64,000 nucleotides of DNA from JBBSDP01 sp963754335 (GTDB lineage: Bacteria > Planctomycetota > Phycisphaerae > Tepidisphaerales > Tepidisphaeraceae): the NCBI GenBank assembly GCA_963754335.1, contig CAVWFQ010000003.1:682001-746000 (forward strand). Direction: 5' to 3'. Shown piece after piece: positions 15,799 to 27,093 of this stretch. The notes beneath the pieces are model-generated. The model was not told where the DNA came from and made no database searches. It saw nothing but the letters and a program-made list of their open reading frames with translations. How positions within the stretch are numbered: the stretch's first letter is position 1; the number at the start of each line of letters is the position of its first letter. The translations under genes and the position numbers were made by a program.

Positions 15799-17739
15799 TG
15801 TCGGAGGGGGCGGGTTCGTTGAGATCGCCGGGGCCAGGGCGACCGTAACGGAGTTTGACGAAACGATGGACGAGGTCTGCTGATCTGGATCGGTTACTTT
15901 CGCTAGGATCGAGTACGCGCCGGCCGCAACCGTCGGTACCAGGGTCACCGGAACCGATACGACGACCGATTTGCCGGGAAGAATGTGGAGCGTCTTCGTG
16001 ACCGTGGCGATCGCCGTGGCATCGGCGAGCAGACCGTCCGGCGACATTTCGATAGCGATTGCCGTTGAGCCGCTGGAAGAAATGTTGCCGCTGTTGGTGA
16101 TCCTGATCGCTGCAACGGCGTGTGTTTTGCCGCCGGCGACGAGCGTCGCCGCGAGCGTATCCTTTGCAAACACTTCCGACAGGGAGATGAAGCCGGCCGC
16201 GACGTCGAGCGCGGGGCCGGTGGTCGAATCATTCGAATTCGAAGACGGATCGACCGCGCGGGCCAGCAGCGTGTAGGCGCCATCGGTCAGACCGGACGGC
16301 AGCGACTTGATCGAGATCGCAACGGCGGTCGATTTGCCGTTCTTGATATTGAGCGTTTTCGTGACCTGGCCGAGCAGAATCGCGGAAGAGTCGATGACGC
16401 CGTCAGTCGATGCAAACACCTCAATCATCGTGGATCCCTTAACGGCCGCCGATGAAGAGTTGGCTACGTTGACGCTGATCGTGCCTTTGACCGGGGCGCC
16501 GGTCACCACTGAGCCGGGGAGTGTCGATTTGCCGATCGTGGGAACGAAAACGCCCGTCACCGGAGGGGCGGTGATGGTTTCAGACACCGGTGACGAAACG
16601 CTGGCGGCGTAGGTGCTGTCGCCTCCGTAGCTGGCGGTGATGCTGTGTGCGCCCGTGGGCAGTGAGGCGGTGGAGAAAGTGGCGGTGCCGTCAACCAATG
16701 CCTGGGCGCCCCGCGAAGTCGACCCATCGAGAAATGTGACGGTTCCCGTCGGTGTTTCGCCGCCTGAAACCTCGGATGAGACGGTGGTGGTAAAAGTTAC
16801 GCTTGTGCCGGTGGTGGCCGTCGGCACGGATGCCATCAGCGTTGTGTCAGAATCGATGGTTCCGGAAGGAGCCGCAATCGTTTCTGTGACGGGAGAAGAA
16901 ACGCTGGCGGCGTACGTGCTGTCGCCTCCGTAGCTGGCGGTGATGCTGTCATCGCCGACCGGAAGGCTGGTCGTGTCAAGAGTGGCAACGCCGTTGGTCA
17001 AGGTTCCGCTGCCAAGGGTATTCGCGCCGTCGAGAAACGTGACGGATCCGGTTCGCGCAGCGCCGCCGGGCGTGGCGGGAGAGACGGTAGCGGTGAAGGT
17101 CACGCTCGCGCCGGTTGCTGCCGACGGATTTGAAGTCGCCAGTGTCGTAACCGAATCCAATGGGGTGCTTGGCGCTGGACTGGCGACGGTGAATTCGAAT
17201 CCCGGATCGAGTTCTGGCCCACCGACATAAACAAACGAAACGCCCACGGCTTCTGACGGATGCGAAGGAGATGGGCTCGCGATTGCAGCCGGACTGTCGT
17301 GAGAAGAAAATGTGAATCCATCGAGCGTTTGACCTGCCGGCACCGCCGATGCGGATGATCCGGCCACCCATTGGATCGCCGTCCCATCGGCGGAGTTGTG
17401 GGAGCCGGTCAGGAGCGGGTTCCAGCCGGCGGGGCTGCTTTCTGAAAGAGGCTGCGACGGGAGGAAATCCTCTCCGGGGATCCACGCAAACCAAAACGTG
17501 CCAATGTTCGTCGTGCCGGTGTTTTTCAGTGCGATATCGTAATTGTAAATCGGAACCTGGGGCGTTCCGGTCGTCGAAACAAGAGTGAGTTGCGCCGAGG
17601 CGGAAATGCTAAACAGGGTTCGCGATTCCAGCACCTCGACCGTCGCCTCAAGTGCCGGGGGCAGAAGATCGAAGCGCGGTTGAGTATGCATCCGACCGAC
17701 CTGACGCGAAACGCGCGGCATCGAGTTCAATTTCGACAT
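15778..17739 (-). CDS. Large surface protein with LEPR-XLL-like motif and Ig-like repeats
   Basis: About 653 residues from the ATG at 17739, chosen because AAGGAA precedes it; another ATG lies five codons upstream. Near the N terminus is VEVLESRTLFSI, a variant of the LEPR-XLL motif found at the start of many planctomycete secreted giants. A beta-rich domain (~45-190) is followed by two nearly identical Ig-like (Big_3-type) repeats of about 95 residues, each ending LPxGxxSITASYGGDSTYAA. Two CARDB-like domains (~370-490 and 510-620) come next. The tail is PPPPTSPGNGY. The protein probably acts at the cell surface or is secreted. The repeats are also close at DNA level (16597-16645 and 16898-16952). 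Confidence 0.8.
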   Translation of the reverse strand: MSKLNSMPRVSRQVGRMHTQPRFDLLPPALEATVEVLESRTLFSISASAQLTLVSTTGTPQVPIYNYDIALKNTGTTNIGTFWFAWIPGEDFLPSQPLSESSPAGWNPLLTGSHNSADGTAIQWVAGSSASAVPAGQTLDGFTFSSHDSPAAIASPSPSHPSEAVGVSFVYVGGPELDPGFEFTVASPAPSTPLDSVTTLATSNPSAATGASVTFTATVSPATPGGAARTGSVTFLDGANTLGSGTLTNGVATLDTTSLPVGDDSITASYGGDSTYAASVSSPVTETIAAPSGTIDSDTTLMASVPTATTGTSVTFTTTVSSEVSGGETPTGTVTFLDGSTSRGAQALVDGTATFSTASLPTGAHSITASYGGDSTYAASVSSPVSETITAPPVTGVFVPTIGKSTLPGSVVTGAPVKGTISVNVANSSSAAVKGSTMIEVFASTDGVIDSSAILLGQVTKTLNIKNGKSTAVAISIKSLPSGLTDGAYTLLARAVDPSSNSNDSTTGPALDVAAGFISLSEVFAKDTLAATLVAGGKTHAVAAIRITNSGNISSSGSTAIAIEMSPDGLLADATAIATVTKTLHILPGKSVVVSVPVTLVPTVAAGAYSILAKVTDPDQQTSSIVSSNSVTVALAPAISTNPPPPTSPGNGY

Positions 17740-18098
17740 TTTAAGTTCCTTCATCGCCCGCTACCGCCGGTCTTCATAACAGACTGCGGCGCTGAGCCGG
17801 CGGAGGCTGCAAAATTCGCAGGCGATGAATTCGTGATCGAGGGGGTTATGGTCGACAACGATGCCATTCAATCTGACCGACATTGCGCTGCCTTGAACGG
17901 GCAATGGGTCACCGCCTGGTGTTTGAAGAGACTTCGCAATCTCCGAGCGAAAGGGAAAAGCCGCAGGTGCGAGCGCGCCTGTTCATCCTTCGCGATAATC
18001 CATTCGTTTTACTGAACGTGTCGATATTCTGCACGACTTGGCCCGCTCATCCCCTCCTGTTAAAATTACGTCTCAGCAATTCTTGAGGGAGGCTGGTC
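17740..18098. other. Divergent intergenic region, nothing identified
   Basis: About 360 bases between the Ig-repeat gene and the TPR gene, which are transcribed away from each other. An ORF reading through it has no recognisable protein character. I see no clear riboswitch, RNA gene or repeat. It presumably holds both promoters. Confidence 0.4.
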
Positions 18099-21026
18099 AT
18101 GAGCGATCCGGAATTGGCGGCTCTGTTTCCGCAAATGAAACCCGTGAAGTCGCCGCCGCCGTTGATGCGATTGAACGGATTCGGCACGGGGATGTACGGA
18201 CATCGCGATCACCATGCGCCGACCAAGACTTATGTCTCCACGCTTTGTATCTCGGCGCTGTTCGTCCCGGTCTTCTGCCTGAAGGCGTATCGAGTCGCCA
18301 AAGCGCAGCGCGGGTGGTATTTCATCGGGCGCGAGCCGCTGTCGTCATTGGCCAGGTGGTGGAATATCGGCCTGATCGTCGCGATCCTGGCGACAGTGGG
18401 CGTCGTCCAGTGGGAGGAGTACACCGGCACACCCGCCTACAAGGCGAAGCAACAGATGACCGCTGCCCGCGATCTTGTCGCCGGCGGGCACCTGGCGCAG
18501 GGCGTCAGGATCTATCAGACGCTTGCCGTTGCCGGCGCCGATCAATCGGACGCCGCCGCCGGCGCCGTCAAGGACCTGGAGCAAAATGGATGTAACCAGG
18601 CGGCGCTGAGCGAGTCGGCGCCGGTCTTTTCTGCCGCCGTGCAGATCTCCCGGCGCGGTCGCGGAATTGACGGAAGCCAGGTGGTCGATCAGGCGCTGAA
18701 ACTGGTCGCCGACAAGGGGCAGGCCGATCCGTCCGGCGGGATCGCGATGCTCGACGCCGTGCGCCCGCTGGTCATCGATACTCGGCAGGTGGACGCGCAA
18801 CGGTTGTCGTTGCTGCGCAAATGGGCCGAGCTCGACCCATCCAATCTCGATGCAATTGTCCCGCTGGCTTCGCTGCTGGAACAGCAGGGACAGACCGCCG
18901 ACGCCAGGAAGCTGCTCCTGCCGTACAAGGATAAACTCGGGGACGGTGAAGGTGCGCCGCGTGCTTGGGATGATCCTGGGTCGTGAAGGGGATTTCGATG
19001 GCGCATACGCGATGCTCTGGCCCTATGTCCAGGGTCGACTCTCGCAGTTGAACTCGGCCGAGACGAATGCCCAAAACGCGATAAAGCAGATATCGGATCG
19101 CGAAATCCAGACTCTTCGGGATGAGAAGGCGCCCTCGGATTTTTACGATCGTTACAAGGCGTCGAGCAAAGATCAGCAGGATGCGATGGTGCGGCAATAT
19201 GTGAACGACAAAATCAAGGTCGATCCGCAGTTTACCAGCACGCAGGAAGCGCTGGAAAAACAAGCAGGCGTCGTTCCCGTCGCCCTGGATCTGGGCATCA
19301 TCATGCTCCAGCGGGCCCAGGCCCAAACCGATGCGGCGACACGCAAGTCGCAGTTTGAAGCCACCGAAAAAGTCTTTCTTTCCATCGGCGGCATCGCCGG
19401 CGAGAGCAACGAGTACCGCCTGTCGCTGGCCCAGGTTTATTACTGGCTCGGCAAACAGACGGAAGGACATAAACTCTTCGACGAATTCCTGGCCGCCAAT
19501 GGGCGTAATTTCACCAACCTGGTTCAGGTTGCCTCTCACCTCCGGCAGCTTGGGGCGGTTCCCGAAGGGCGTACGATGATCGAGGAAGCCTATTCGAAGA
19601 CATCCAAACCCGAAGAACAGCACGAGGCGGCGGCCTTCCGCGCCGTCGTCTGCAAAGACAATGACGACTCGATCGCCTGGCTGAACAAGTGCGATCTTTC
19701 CAGCCCGGATATCAAAGGCAAGCTCGCGGAGGCGCTCGGCGAAAAGGCGTTCGCCGAAGGGCGCGATGAGGAGGCCAGCCGGCAATATCAAAGCGCCGTC
19801 GAAGCGTATGGGCAGTTGCCGCGAAGCGCCCAGTCGCTGAATCAGACGGCGCTGGCCTGTTATGCCATGTTCCAGGCCAGCGGCGACCGAAAAGATCTGG
19901 ATCGTTGTTATGATTATTTCCAGCAGGCCGTTGAACTGGATCCGCGCGACGCGGTTCTGATCTATAACGCCGGCTCGACGCTCCTGAGCGGCGCCCTGGC
20001 CGATCTGATCGGCGATCAGATCGACTTCGCGCACTTCACGCGGCTGGCGATGTCTCTTTCCTGAGTTACCTCTATCACGATCAGGCGGGCCGCGACGCCA
20101 TCGTCCAGCGCGTCAGGAGCCATCCGGGCATTGCCCGCGCACTCTCACTCCTGGAAAAAGTCACGGTGGTTTCCCCGAAAGATTCCAAGGCGTTCGCCGA
20201 AATCGCGTCGGTGCGCCAGTTCACGCACGATGAGTCGGCCATGCGTGCCCTCGATCAGCGCATCAAGGCGGCCGGGCTGGATCATTCCGACGAAATCGCC
20301 GCGGTAAAGGAATATCTCGACGGAACCAAGGACCAGCAGACCGTCACGGCATTGACCGCCGGGATGAAACGGGCCGATGAAAAGTTGCCGGCGTTTCGGG
20401 CGAAGGGGGGTGCTACCGCTGCCGCCGCGATCAATGCGCAAGTCGGGCGCATGCTCTCCCTGGATCTCTATGGCGTGACCGCGGACGCCGACAAAATCAT
20501 CACTCTCTCCGAAGAGGCTGATCACATCGCCCCATCTGCAACCACTTCGAATACCGTCATTGCCGCGCTGATCTTTCGTGCCTGCAGGAATCTTCGCCGT
20601 GCTGATCCCGCGTTTGACGAATACGCGAAGAAATACGAGCGCTCGCTGGGAAGCGGCAACCTGCTGGCGCTGATCGCAAGTGAACCGGGCCCCTTTCAGC
20701 AAAAGGTGACCGGCGACGCAGACATTCAGAAAGTCGTGGCGATCCTGCGTTCCGAGGCAGATCGTTTCCCTTTAAGCCGCGCGACGTTCGAGTGGGCGCT
20801 TCTGAAGAATATTGACCCCGCCGAATCGGCAAAATGCGCCGAATCGATCCGTAAATCAGCACCCCGGCGGGTCGTGGAAGAATCGGTGGCGACGCAACTG
20901 GAGCCAGCGAGCGCCAATGAAGCGATGGATACTTACTGGTTAATGCAAATCATAGGGAAGTCTGACGCGGCCCAGGCCGTTCGCAAGGTTGCGAGCCTGG
21001 GAATACCGGTGCCGGCGATTCCGTAG
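18099..21026 (+). CDS. Membrane-anchored TPR-repeat protein (two frameshifts)
   Basis: Three pieces make one protein of about 975 residues. The first (18099-~18950) has two hydrophobic helices (STLCISALFVPVFCLKAYRV and NIGLIVAILATVGVV), then TPR-like helices. The second (~18950-~20035) has repeated helical pairs (ALDLGIIMLQRAQAQ, YRLSLAQVYYWLGKQTEGHK, YYFQQAVELDPRDA-like). The third runs to 21026. The first break is in the GGTGAAGGTGCGCC stretch and the second at about 20028-20046, where shifting frame gives GDVSFLSYLYHDQAGRD; the two shifts cancel. It is likely a periplasmic scaffold on an inner-membrane anchor. Specific partners are unknown. Both breaks are 1-base indels without other damage. 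Confidence 0.65.
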
Positions 21027-21133
21027 AGTGGGTTCGGCCGGATCGAGTGTCTTGGGTTCAATGGGAATCGCACCGTGTTAAGAGCATTGGCTGAGCCTGG
21101 ATTGGCGCTGGGGATTTCACAGGAATTCGTCTA

Positions 21134-21748
21134 ATGAGCCGGCGTCCGCTCTACCTGGCCATTCTCGCGAGCGTGCTCGGCGGTCTGGTCTCCTGCGAGA
21201 ACAGGCCGCCAGTCGCGCCTGCGACGCAATCCACCAGGGCGGGCGGATCGGTCCTTCTTCCGCTTCGCGCCTTCCAGCAGACCACCGATTACACCTGCGG
21301 GCCGGCCTGCATTGTGACTCTGCTGCGTTACTACGGGCGCGACGGAAACGAGATGCAGATCGCAAAGGAAATGGGGACCAATGCGGACACCGGCACCACG
21401 CCGCAGGCGATGGCATCGTGGCTCCAGAAGCACGGCTTCCGGGTCACCTGGGGAGAAAACGGCTCGCTCGATATGTTGCGCGGCAATCTTACCCGCCGAG
21501 TCCCCACGCTGGTTGAGTGGATCGACTGGGGCGGCCACTGGGATGTGGTGGTTGGCTACGACACGCGGGGAACCTCCACTCTCGACGATGATCTGATCTA
21601 TTTCGCCGATCCATCCGACTGCACCGATGGGAAAGTCGATGGATTGAATTCGTTCAATGCCGAGCGATTTGATTCGATGTGGTTTGACGCGTTTCTGTTT
21701 GGCCATCCGATGCACAAGCTCTATATCATCGCGATTCCGGTGAAGTAA
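21134..21748 (+). CDS. C39-family peptidase-like lipoprotein
   Basis: 204 residues. The N terminus has a signal peptide with lipobox LGGLVSC. The catalytic pattern is that of C39 cysteine peptidases: Gln and Cys in FQQTTDYTCGPACIVTLLR, His in WGGHWDVVVGYD and Asp in IYFADPSD. C39 enzymes cleave double-glycine leader peptides when fused to ABC transporters; stand-alone exported forms like this one have other, mostly unknown substrates. The frame is intact. Its 3' end meets the remnant of a DUF1016 gene. Confidence 0.8.
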   Translation: MSRRPLYLAILASVLGGLVSCENRPPVAPATQSTRAGGSVLLPLRAFQQTTDYTCGPACIVTLLRYYGRDGNEMQIAKEMGTNADTGTTPQAMASWLQKHGFRVTWGENGSLDMLRGNLTRRVPTLVEWIDWGGHWDVVVGYDTRGTSTLDDDLIYFADPSDCTDGKVDGLNSFNAERFDSMWFDAFLFGHPMHKLYIIAIPVK

Positions 21749-21766
21749 CGGCTTTGGGTTCTCAAG

Positions 21767-22320
21767 TTATGACTTTGTGATACTGGCCCGAGCCAGCCGC
21801 ACGGCCTTGTGCAGCTTCCGCTCGAGGAAACCAGCAAATACGGATCGCGGAAGACCAGGTCGGGAGTCAGCCTGTCGTCTTCTCGCAATTGTTTGAGTTC
21901 CATCGCGGCGAGCTTTGCGGGTTTTTTCGAAAGGGCCGTCCGCTCGAAGAGCATTCCCTGTATCTTCTTGCGAAGCGTTCGAACACTCCATCGCTCGATG
22001 CGACACATCTCGGCATAGAAATCACGCTGAAGCGGTACTCCCAACGGAAGCAACTCAACGAAATGCGACCAACCCAATTCCTGCGACAGCGCCGCAATAA
22101 TCTCCTTCCCATATTCCGCACGTTTCTCCTGCAAAATGTGCCGATGAATACGCCGTCCGATCAGCCAATACAGCCTTACCAACTCGGAGTTCACGCCTCG
22201 TGCGATGGTTTGTCGCGCAACGACAACCAGCTTGCGCACGTCTGCCAGTAATCCCTTTGATCCTGATCTCTTCGCCAATGGGTGCGAAGATATTTTGATT
22301 ACGGCGGTCTTTGATTTCAT
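21767..22320 (-). pseudogene. Remnant of a DUF1016/YhcG-type nuclease gene
   Basis: The N-terminal half matches DUF1016: VNSELVRLYWLIGRRIHRHI, EYGKEIIAALSQELGWSHF, DFYAEMCRIERWSVRTLRKK, LTPDLVFRDPY. In intact members about 30 residues (including a GFSRRNL-like segment) separate the two parts that are fused here in AALSQELGWSHF, so an internal deletion between two similar LS-Q-L stretches is likely. After FRDPY the C-terminal PDDEXK nuclease domain is missing, and a frame change leads to ERKLHKAVRLARASI before the stop at 21767. Intact homologues are found in defence or mobile regions. This copy is very probably dead. Confidence 0.75.
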
Positions 22321-22415
22321 GGATTTGCACTCGATCCTTTTCCTCATTATCACCGAAGAATTTCGACCCTGTCCACCCCCCTGAAGTGGTTAGAGGACTT
22401 GATAACGTCAATTCG

Positions 22416-25379
22416 TCATTCCGACAGGTCCTTCAGCAAACCCGCCGCCCCGGCACGCCATTCGTCCAACTTGTCGATCGGATCTGCATTCCCCTCAGTT
22501 CCAGGAAAATCGGGGACGTGCGACTTGATTTCCTTCACGAACGCTTCGGCTTTTTGAACGATGTCGCCTTTAGTTCCAGACTTCTTATGCTCCTCAATCG
22601 CGCTCTCGAGTGTGTAGAGATACGTCCAATCCGTGATGCCCTCGGCGGCGGTGAAGAGTGTGGATTTACAGAGAAATCCTCCGGGGAAATTGTCGATCGG
22701 GGCGTTGGGGGCGGTTGCGTCGGTTGAAGTAAAGGGGTTGTACCAGTCGTCGCCGGGGTAGCCGAGAGAGTGATTCATTTCGGGCGCGGACCAGTGCCAT
22801 TCAAAACGGCCGGATGCGCCGTGCGCCCAGGGATACGCGCCCCAGGCGAATCGGCTCATGCCGCTGTTGTAAAACCAGAGTGTCTTCTTCGCAGCAAGCG
22901 TGGCGTCGCGCAGCTTGCGGGCCAGAGGCCAGGCGTGGATGGAGAGAATGTCGGCGTGGTCAACGAGCGCCGAATAATCCTTTCCGCCGCTCTCATCGGA
23001 CATTGGGGTAATAAACCGACGGGTGAATCCTTCTTCGGAAAGAAAATCGCCGTAGGCGATCGAGTCCGCCAGGTTGCGGTTCCATGGATTGGGAACCTCG
23101 CGCGGCTCATCCACCACTTCGATTGCGTATGGCAGCGCCAGTGAGTCGAGGAATTTCTTATATTGCCGCATGGCGTTGTGGTGCAGCACCGCAAACTTCG
23201 CCTCGCGTAATTCCGCGCCCGGGTTGCGATCGACGGCGGGGCCGATCAGATGCCGGCCGATCGCCCGGGCGATTCCCAGTTGACTCACCATCTGCATCTG
23301 TGCCGGGTTACGGCCGAAGCCGGCCGCCTTTGCAACGGCAGCGCCGGTGTCGTCGAAATGCAGGGTCACTTCGCCGGTGGATTCATTAACGCCAACCACC
23401 TCGGCGCCCGCCATGAGCGTGCTGGCCGTGAATCCGATCCGGCGTTGCCAGAGCAACTGCTGTTTGATCACCTCCCAGTATTTGTCTGCTGGCGGGCGCG
23501 GGAAATTGCAGCCGCTGTAATACATTCCCAGCGCGGCCGGGAGCGCGTCGGCAAGCTTGAACGGATAGACCTCAAGCGTGACGGGCAGCGTGGTGGGTTT
23601 GCTGTCGGAAGGGTGAAAGACGAAGTTGCCGGCGTACTTGCCCGGCCTGCTATCTGCCGGGACGGTGAGCCAGAGCCAGAGGGTTTGTGTGATGTGTTCC
23701 TCGCCATGGAACGAGAGTGTCGGCAGCAGCGCCATTTCGCCGATGTCGCGTCCGCCGCCGCGATAATTCAGGAAATACCCGGCAATTTGCGATTGGGGGA
23801 TTCTTGCGCCGTCGGGCGAACTCAGGTCCGCCAACTCGAGCCGGCAATCGCCAAGGTCTTTGAACGGCGCAATTGCAGACGCGAGCGAAGACGTTCTGGC
23901 TCGGCGCCACCCCAAGATTGAGCTGGATATCGGCGCGTTGTGCATCGCTCGGACCGCTCCACGGCTGCACCGTCTCTCCCTCGTGTAAGGCGTACAGGAG
24001 ATAATCTCCGTCGCCAGGCTTGGGCTGAGGCGGAGTATGCGGCGGAATGAATTGAGTTTGCTCGAACGCATCGATTCGGATCTGCTGAAGCTTCGCCGCC
24101 ATGCGATGGAAATCCGCCTCATTTTCTGCCGCTACGAGTATGAGCGATGAAACAAAGTAATCGCAGGCAGTAAGCGTGATTTGTCCGTCGCTCACTTCGA
24201 CCGGCGTCTGGAAGACGGGGAACATCCGATCGACGTAGTCGAGCCAGAGCGCGTGTGGGCGCTGTGAGTATTGCGTCCATAGAAAACGGTAGAGGTATTT
24301 TTCGCTGTCGTAGTTTCCGAAATTCGGAGCGTCCTGGTGCAGAACTTTGTCATTCAGCTTCAGCAGAAAATGCGGATCGGATTGTTCAGCGCTGATCACC
24401 GGCCCGGCACGAGCCAGGCGAGATATTTTCCGTTCGGGACACTCGCCTTGAAAGTGAAGGGTTGGTTGTGGGCGCCAATCACATAGGAGCCGCTCAGACG
24501 ATCGGGCCAGCCCGATCCGCCGGGCGCAAGTCCCTGCGATGAGACGAAGCCCGCCGGGGTGATGCCTGAGAACCCCGGCGTGGAGTCGCCGCTTCCGAAA
24601 TCAAATGCCGCCGCAACCGCTTTGGGAAGACTGACGCGCATCTTCGGCTTGGCTGCGTCCGCCTGCATCAGCCGCAGGTTGTCGATCCAGAAGGTGGTAG
24701 GGCGGTCCTTCCGCTGGGCCGTGAAAATCTTGACGAACTTCAGGCCGTTGAGATCAATCTTGTCCTTCGCCTCGAGTTCATCCCAGTCTCGTCCTTCCTT
24801 GCCGTTGCGTTTGGCGCGGTTGATCGGAAAAAGAATCGTCTGGTGGCCGGCGTGCGTCGGCTGATCAATGGTGAACCGCGTGTGGTAGTTGCGGCTGGCC
24901 GAATCCCAAAGCTCGAAGTTGATGCTGTGCGGCTCGTCGTCATCGGTGAACAGATCCATCGCGAAGTAATCGAATCCCGCCCAGTTCCTGACCGCTTCGC
25001 CATCGAGAATCATGACGCCGAAATCGCCGCCGGCGGGAAGTGTCAGTCGTGCGCACCATTTGCCGTCGGTCACGCCGTTATCCTGCACGTAGATGGCCTG
25101 GAGATTGTCCGCGCGTTTGGAAAGTTCCGGAATTGGTTGCCCGTCGCGCGCGCCCTGCTCAAAACTCATGAGCTGGCGGACCTGCGTACGTCCGCCGGCT
25201 GCGCCGCCAACGACCTCACGTTCGCCGGAGGCATAGGGCTCGGCTGCGAGCTTCGCCATCGATACATCAAGTAATGCCGGAGGTCGAAACTTCGGGTCGT
25301 ATTCGGCGCGGGCTGTGAGTGTGTGCGTGAGTAAGGCAAAAAGCAATGTTCCGACGATCCTGACGCGGTGGCTGTGCAT
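22416..25379 (-). CDS. Secreted glycoside hydrolase-like protein, DUF4091 type (two frameshifts)
   Basis: About 990 residues once joined. A signal peptide (MHSHRVRIVGTLLFALLTHT) is followed by a carbohydrate-binding-like beta domain (NWAGFDYFAMDLFTDDDEPH), a central part with FLWTQYSQRPHALWLDYVD and LWLWLTVPADSRPGKYAG, and a C-terminal TIM-barrel-like DUF4091 region (YAIEVVDEPREVPNPWNRN, FEWHWSAPEMNHSLGYPGDD, GITDWTYLYTLE). Breaks are at ~24396 (adding one C gives PGPVISAEQSD) and ~23905. DUF4091 proteins are common in polysaccharide-degrading planctomycetes and are thought to act on sugars outside the cell. The exact substrate is unknown. Confidence 0.7.
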
Positions 25380-25559
25380 GAAACGGAGTAGCGATCGCCG
25401 CGCGCGGCGTTGTCGGTTTAGGCCACTGTGGGGATTCTCACGAAGGCAATTTGGCACTTGCTCCAGGAGCTGGGCCACGGGATCATTGCGGTGGACGGTC
25501 GAGTCCCGTTTTGGCTCGTCTTCGGTGATCGGAGCTTGTCATTTCCGGAGGCCCATCGC

Positions 25560-27023
25560 GTGAACCGAAGTCGGTGCTCCAGTCTCGCGCCAGGCTGCAC
25601 CCAAATCGTGCTTCTCCTTTTATCCCTCTTTTGCGTTCGAGCCCCTTTGCTCGGCGATGAAGTGGCTGGCTCTTTGGCACCGACCGAAAAGCTTCCTGCA
25701 CCCGCTGCCGGTGCGCTTCAGGAGTCCATCAAGACGGTTCGCAGCGCCTACGGTCAGAAGATCGATTCTGCGCCAAACGCCGAAGCGAAGCAGGCGGCAT
25801 GCAGAGAGCTGATCAAGTCCGCGGCGGATGAAACCGATCCGATCAACCGTTTCGCGCTGCTGTCAGTGGCCCGCGATACCGCGGTCTCGGGTGGCGAGTT
25901 GCCGGCCGCCTTCGAGGCGATCGATTCACTTGACCATTTTTATCGCATCGACGTGGTCCGCATGAAATTCGATGCGGCGCACAGCGCAGCCAAGTTGTTG
26001 AACTCCACGCCGGCGCGGGCGAATTTTATCAAGGCCGTTTTACGCCTCCTCGATCAGGCTGTTGCCGCAGACCGGTACGAGTATGACCATGACCTGGGCA
26101 ATTTGGCCACTAACGCCGCCCACGACGCGAACAATCCCTCGCTCGGCCAGAAAGCGACCGATGCCGTGCGCCGTGCGAACTCCGCGGCGGCCGCTTTCAA
26201 CGAAGCAAAACGGTCGATGGCGATTCTCGACCACGATCCGGAGAATTCCGAAGCCAATCTCAAGGTCGGCAAGTATCGCTGCCTCATCAAAGGGGACTGG
26301 CAGGGCGGCCTTCCCATGCTGGCAAAGGGGAGTGATCCGACTTTGAAAGACCTCGCTCGCGATGACCTGGCCAACCCGAGTGACGCCGACAGGCAGATGA
26401 AGACCGCCGACCGGTGGTGGGCGCTGGCCGAGAAGGAAAAAACCGATTCCAGGTCGGAATATCAGCATCGCGCTGCCAAATGGTATGAGGCGGCAGCGCC
26501 CCAATTGAGCGGGCTGAGACTTCTGAGTTTGAAGAAGCGACTGGCGGAAGTGCAAGCCGCCGACCAGGTGAACTGGCGCGAATTAATCAAGGGGATGAGC
26601 GCGAGCAAGGCGCGATTCGAGGGGGGCTCGATCGTCATCCACGAGCCGGGATCGATGGTTTCGCAGGAAACGTTTACCCCTCCGGTGACTTTCCGAATTA
26701 CGGTCCAGACCGACTCGAAGGATATCCGCATCAAATACGCGTGCGAGCAGATCATATTCAACTGGAATGGCAACCCCGACGAGCTGCGCCTCGACGGCGG
26801 ACCAGCCGACGGCCGGCATAAGGCCGGCGCCGGTCGAGTTCCCGTCAACAAATGGGTGACGATCGAGCTGGAAGTGCTTCCCGGCTCGCTGAGTCTCTCA
26901 GTGGACGGCGAGCCGCGATACCGGACCGAAGCGGACTTTTCCAAGGTCCTGATGCCTTTCACAATTTGGCCATCAGAACGCTCGACCATGCGGCTGAAGT
27001 CCATTCTCGTCCGAGAGCCTTGA
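25560..27023 (+). CDS. Exported protein with helical region and LamG-like C-terminal domain
   Basis: About 487 residues from the GTG at 25560, which has GGAG upstream and is followed directly by a signal peptide (CTQIVLLLLSLFCVRAPLLG). The frame is open further upstream but that part looks non-coding. The first ~300 residues are helical (SIKTVRSAYGQKIDSAPNAE; FALLSVARDTAVSGGELPAA), a pattern recurrent in planctomycete exported proteins. The last ~130 are beta-rich (FRITVQTDSKDIRIKYACEQ; TIELEVLPGSLSLSVDGEPR) and resemble a concanavalin/LamG-type fold. The enzymatic role is unknown. It is divergent from the DUF4091 gene, and their promoters are close. Confidence 0.6.
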   Translation: MNRSRCSSLAPGCTQIVLLLLSLFCVRAPLLGDEVAGSLAPTEKLPAPAAGALQESIKTVRSAYGQKIDSAPNAEAKQAACRELIKSAADETDPINRFALLSVARDTAVSGGELPAAFEAIDSLDHFYRIDVVRMKFDAAHSAAKLLNSTPARANFIKAVLRLLDQAVAADRYEYDHDLGNLATNAAHDANNPSLGQKATDAVRRANSAAAAFNEAKRSMAILDHDPENSEANLKVGKYRCLIKGDWQGGLPMLAKGSDPTLKDLARDDLANPSDADRQMKTADRWWALAEKEKTDSRSEYQHRAAKWYEAAAPQLSGLRLLSLKKRLAEVQAADQVNWRELIKGMSASKARFEGGSIVIHEPGSMVSQETFTPPVTFRITVQTDSKDIRIKYACEQIIFNWNGNPDELRLDGGPADGRHKAGAGRVPVNKWVTIELEVLPGSLSLSVDGEPRYRTEADFSKVLMPFTIWPSERSTMRLKSILVREP

Positions 27024-27093
27024 GGCAGCGCGGGTGTCGCCCCTCTTTCTACAGAGCCTGGATTCCCATTTGTCATTCCATCGCATCACGGAT

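Noticed and set aside
18772..20034. 420-codon minus-strand frame opposite the TPR gene
   Set aside because: The plus-strand product shows TPR-like helices and continues across both sides; the minus-strand product has no recognisable fold.
18943..20046. Programmed ribosomal frameshifting in the TPR gene
   Set aside because: No slippery heptamer or clear downstream structure is seen at either break, and similar one-base breaks occur in many unrelated genes of the window.
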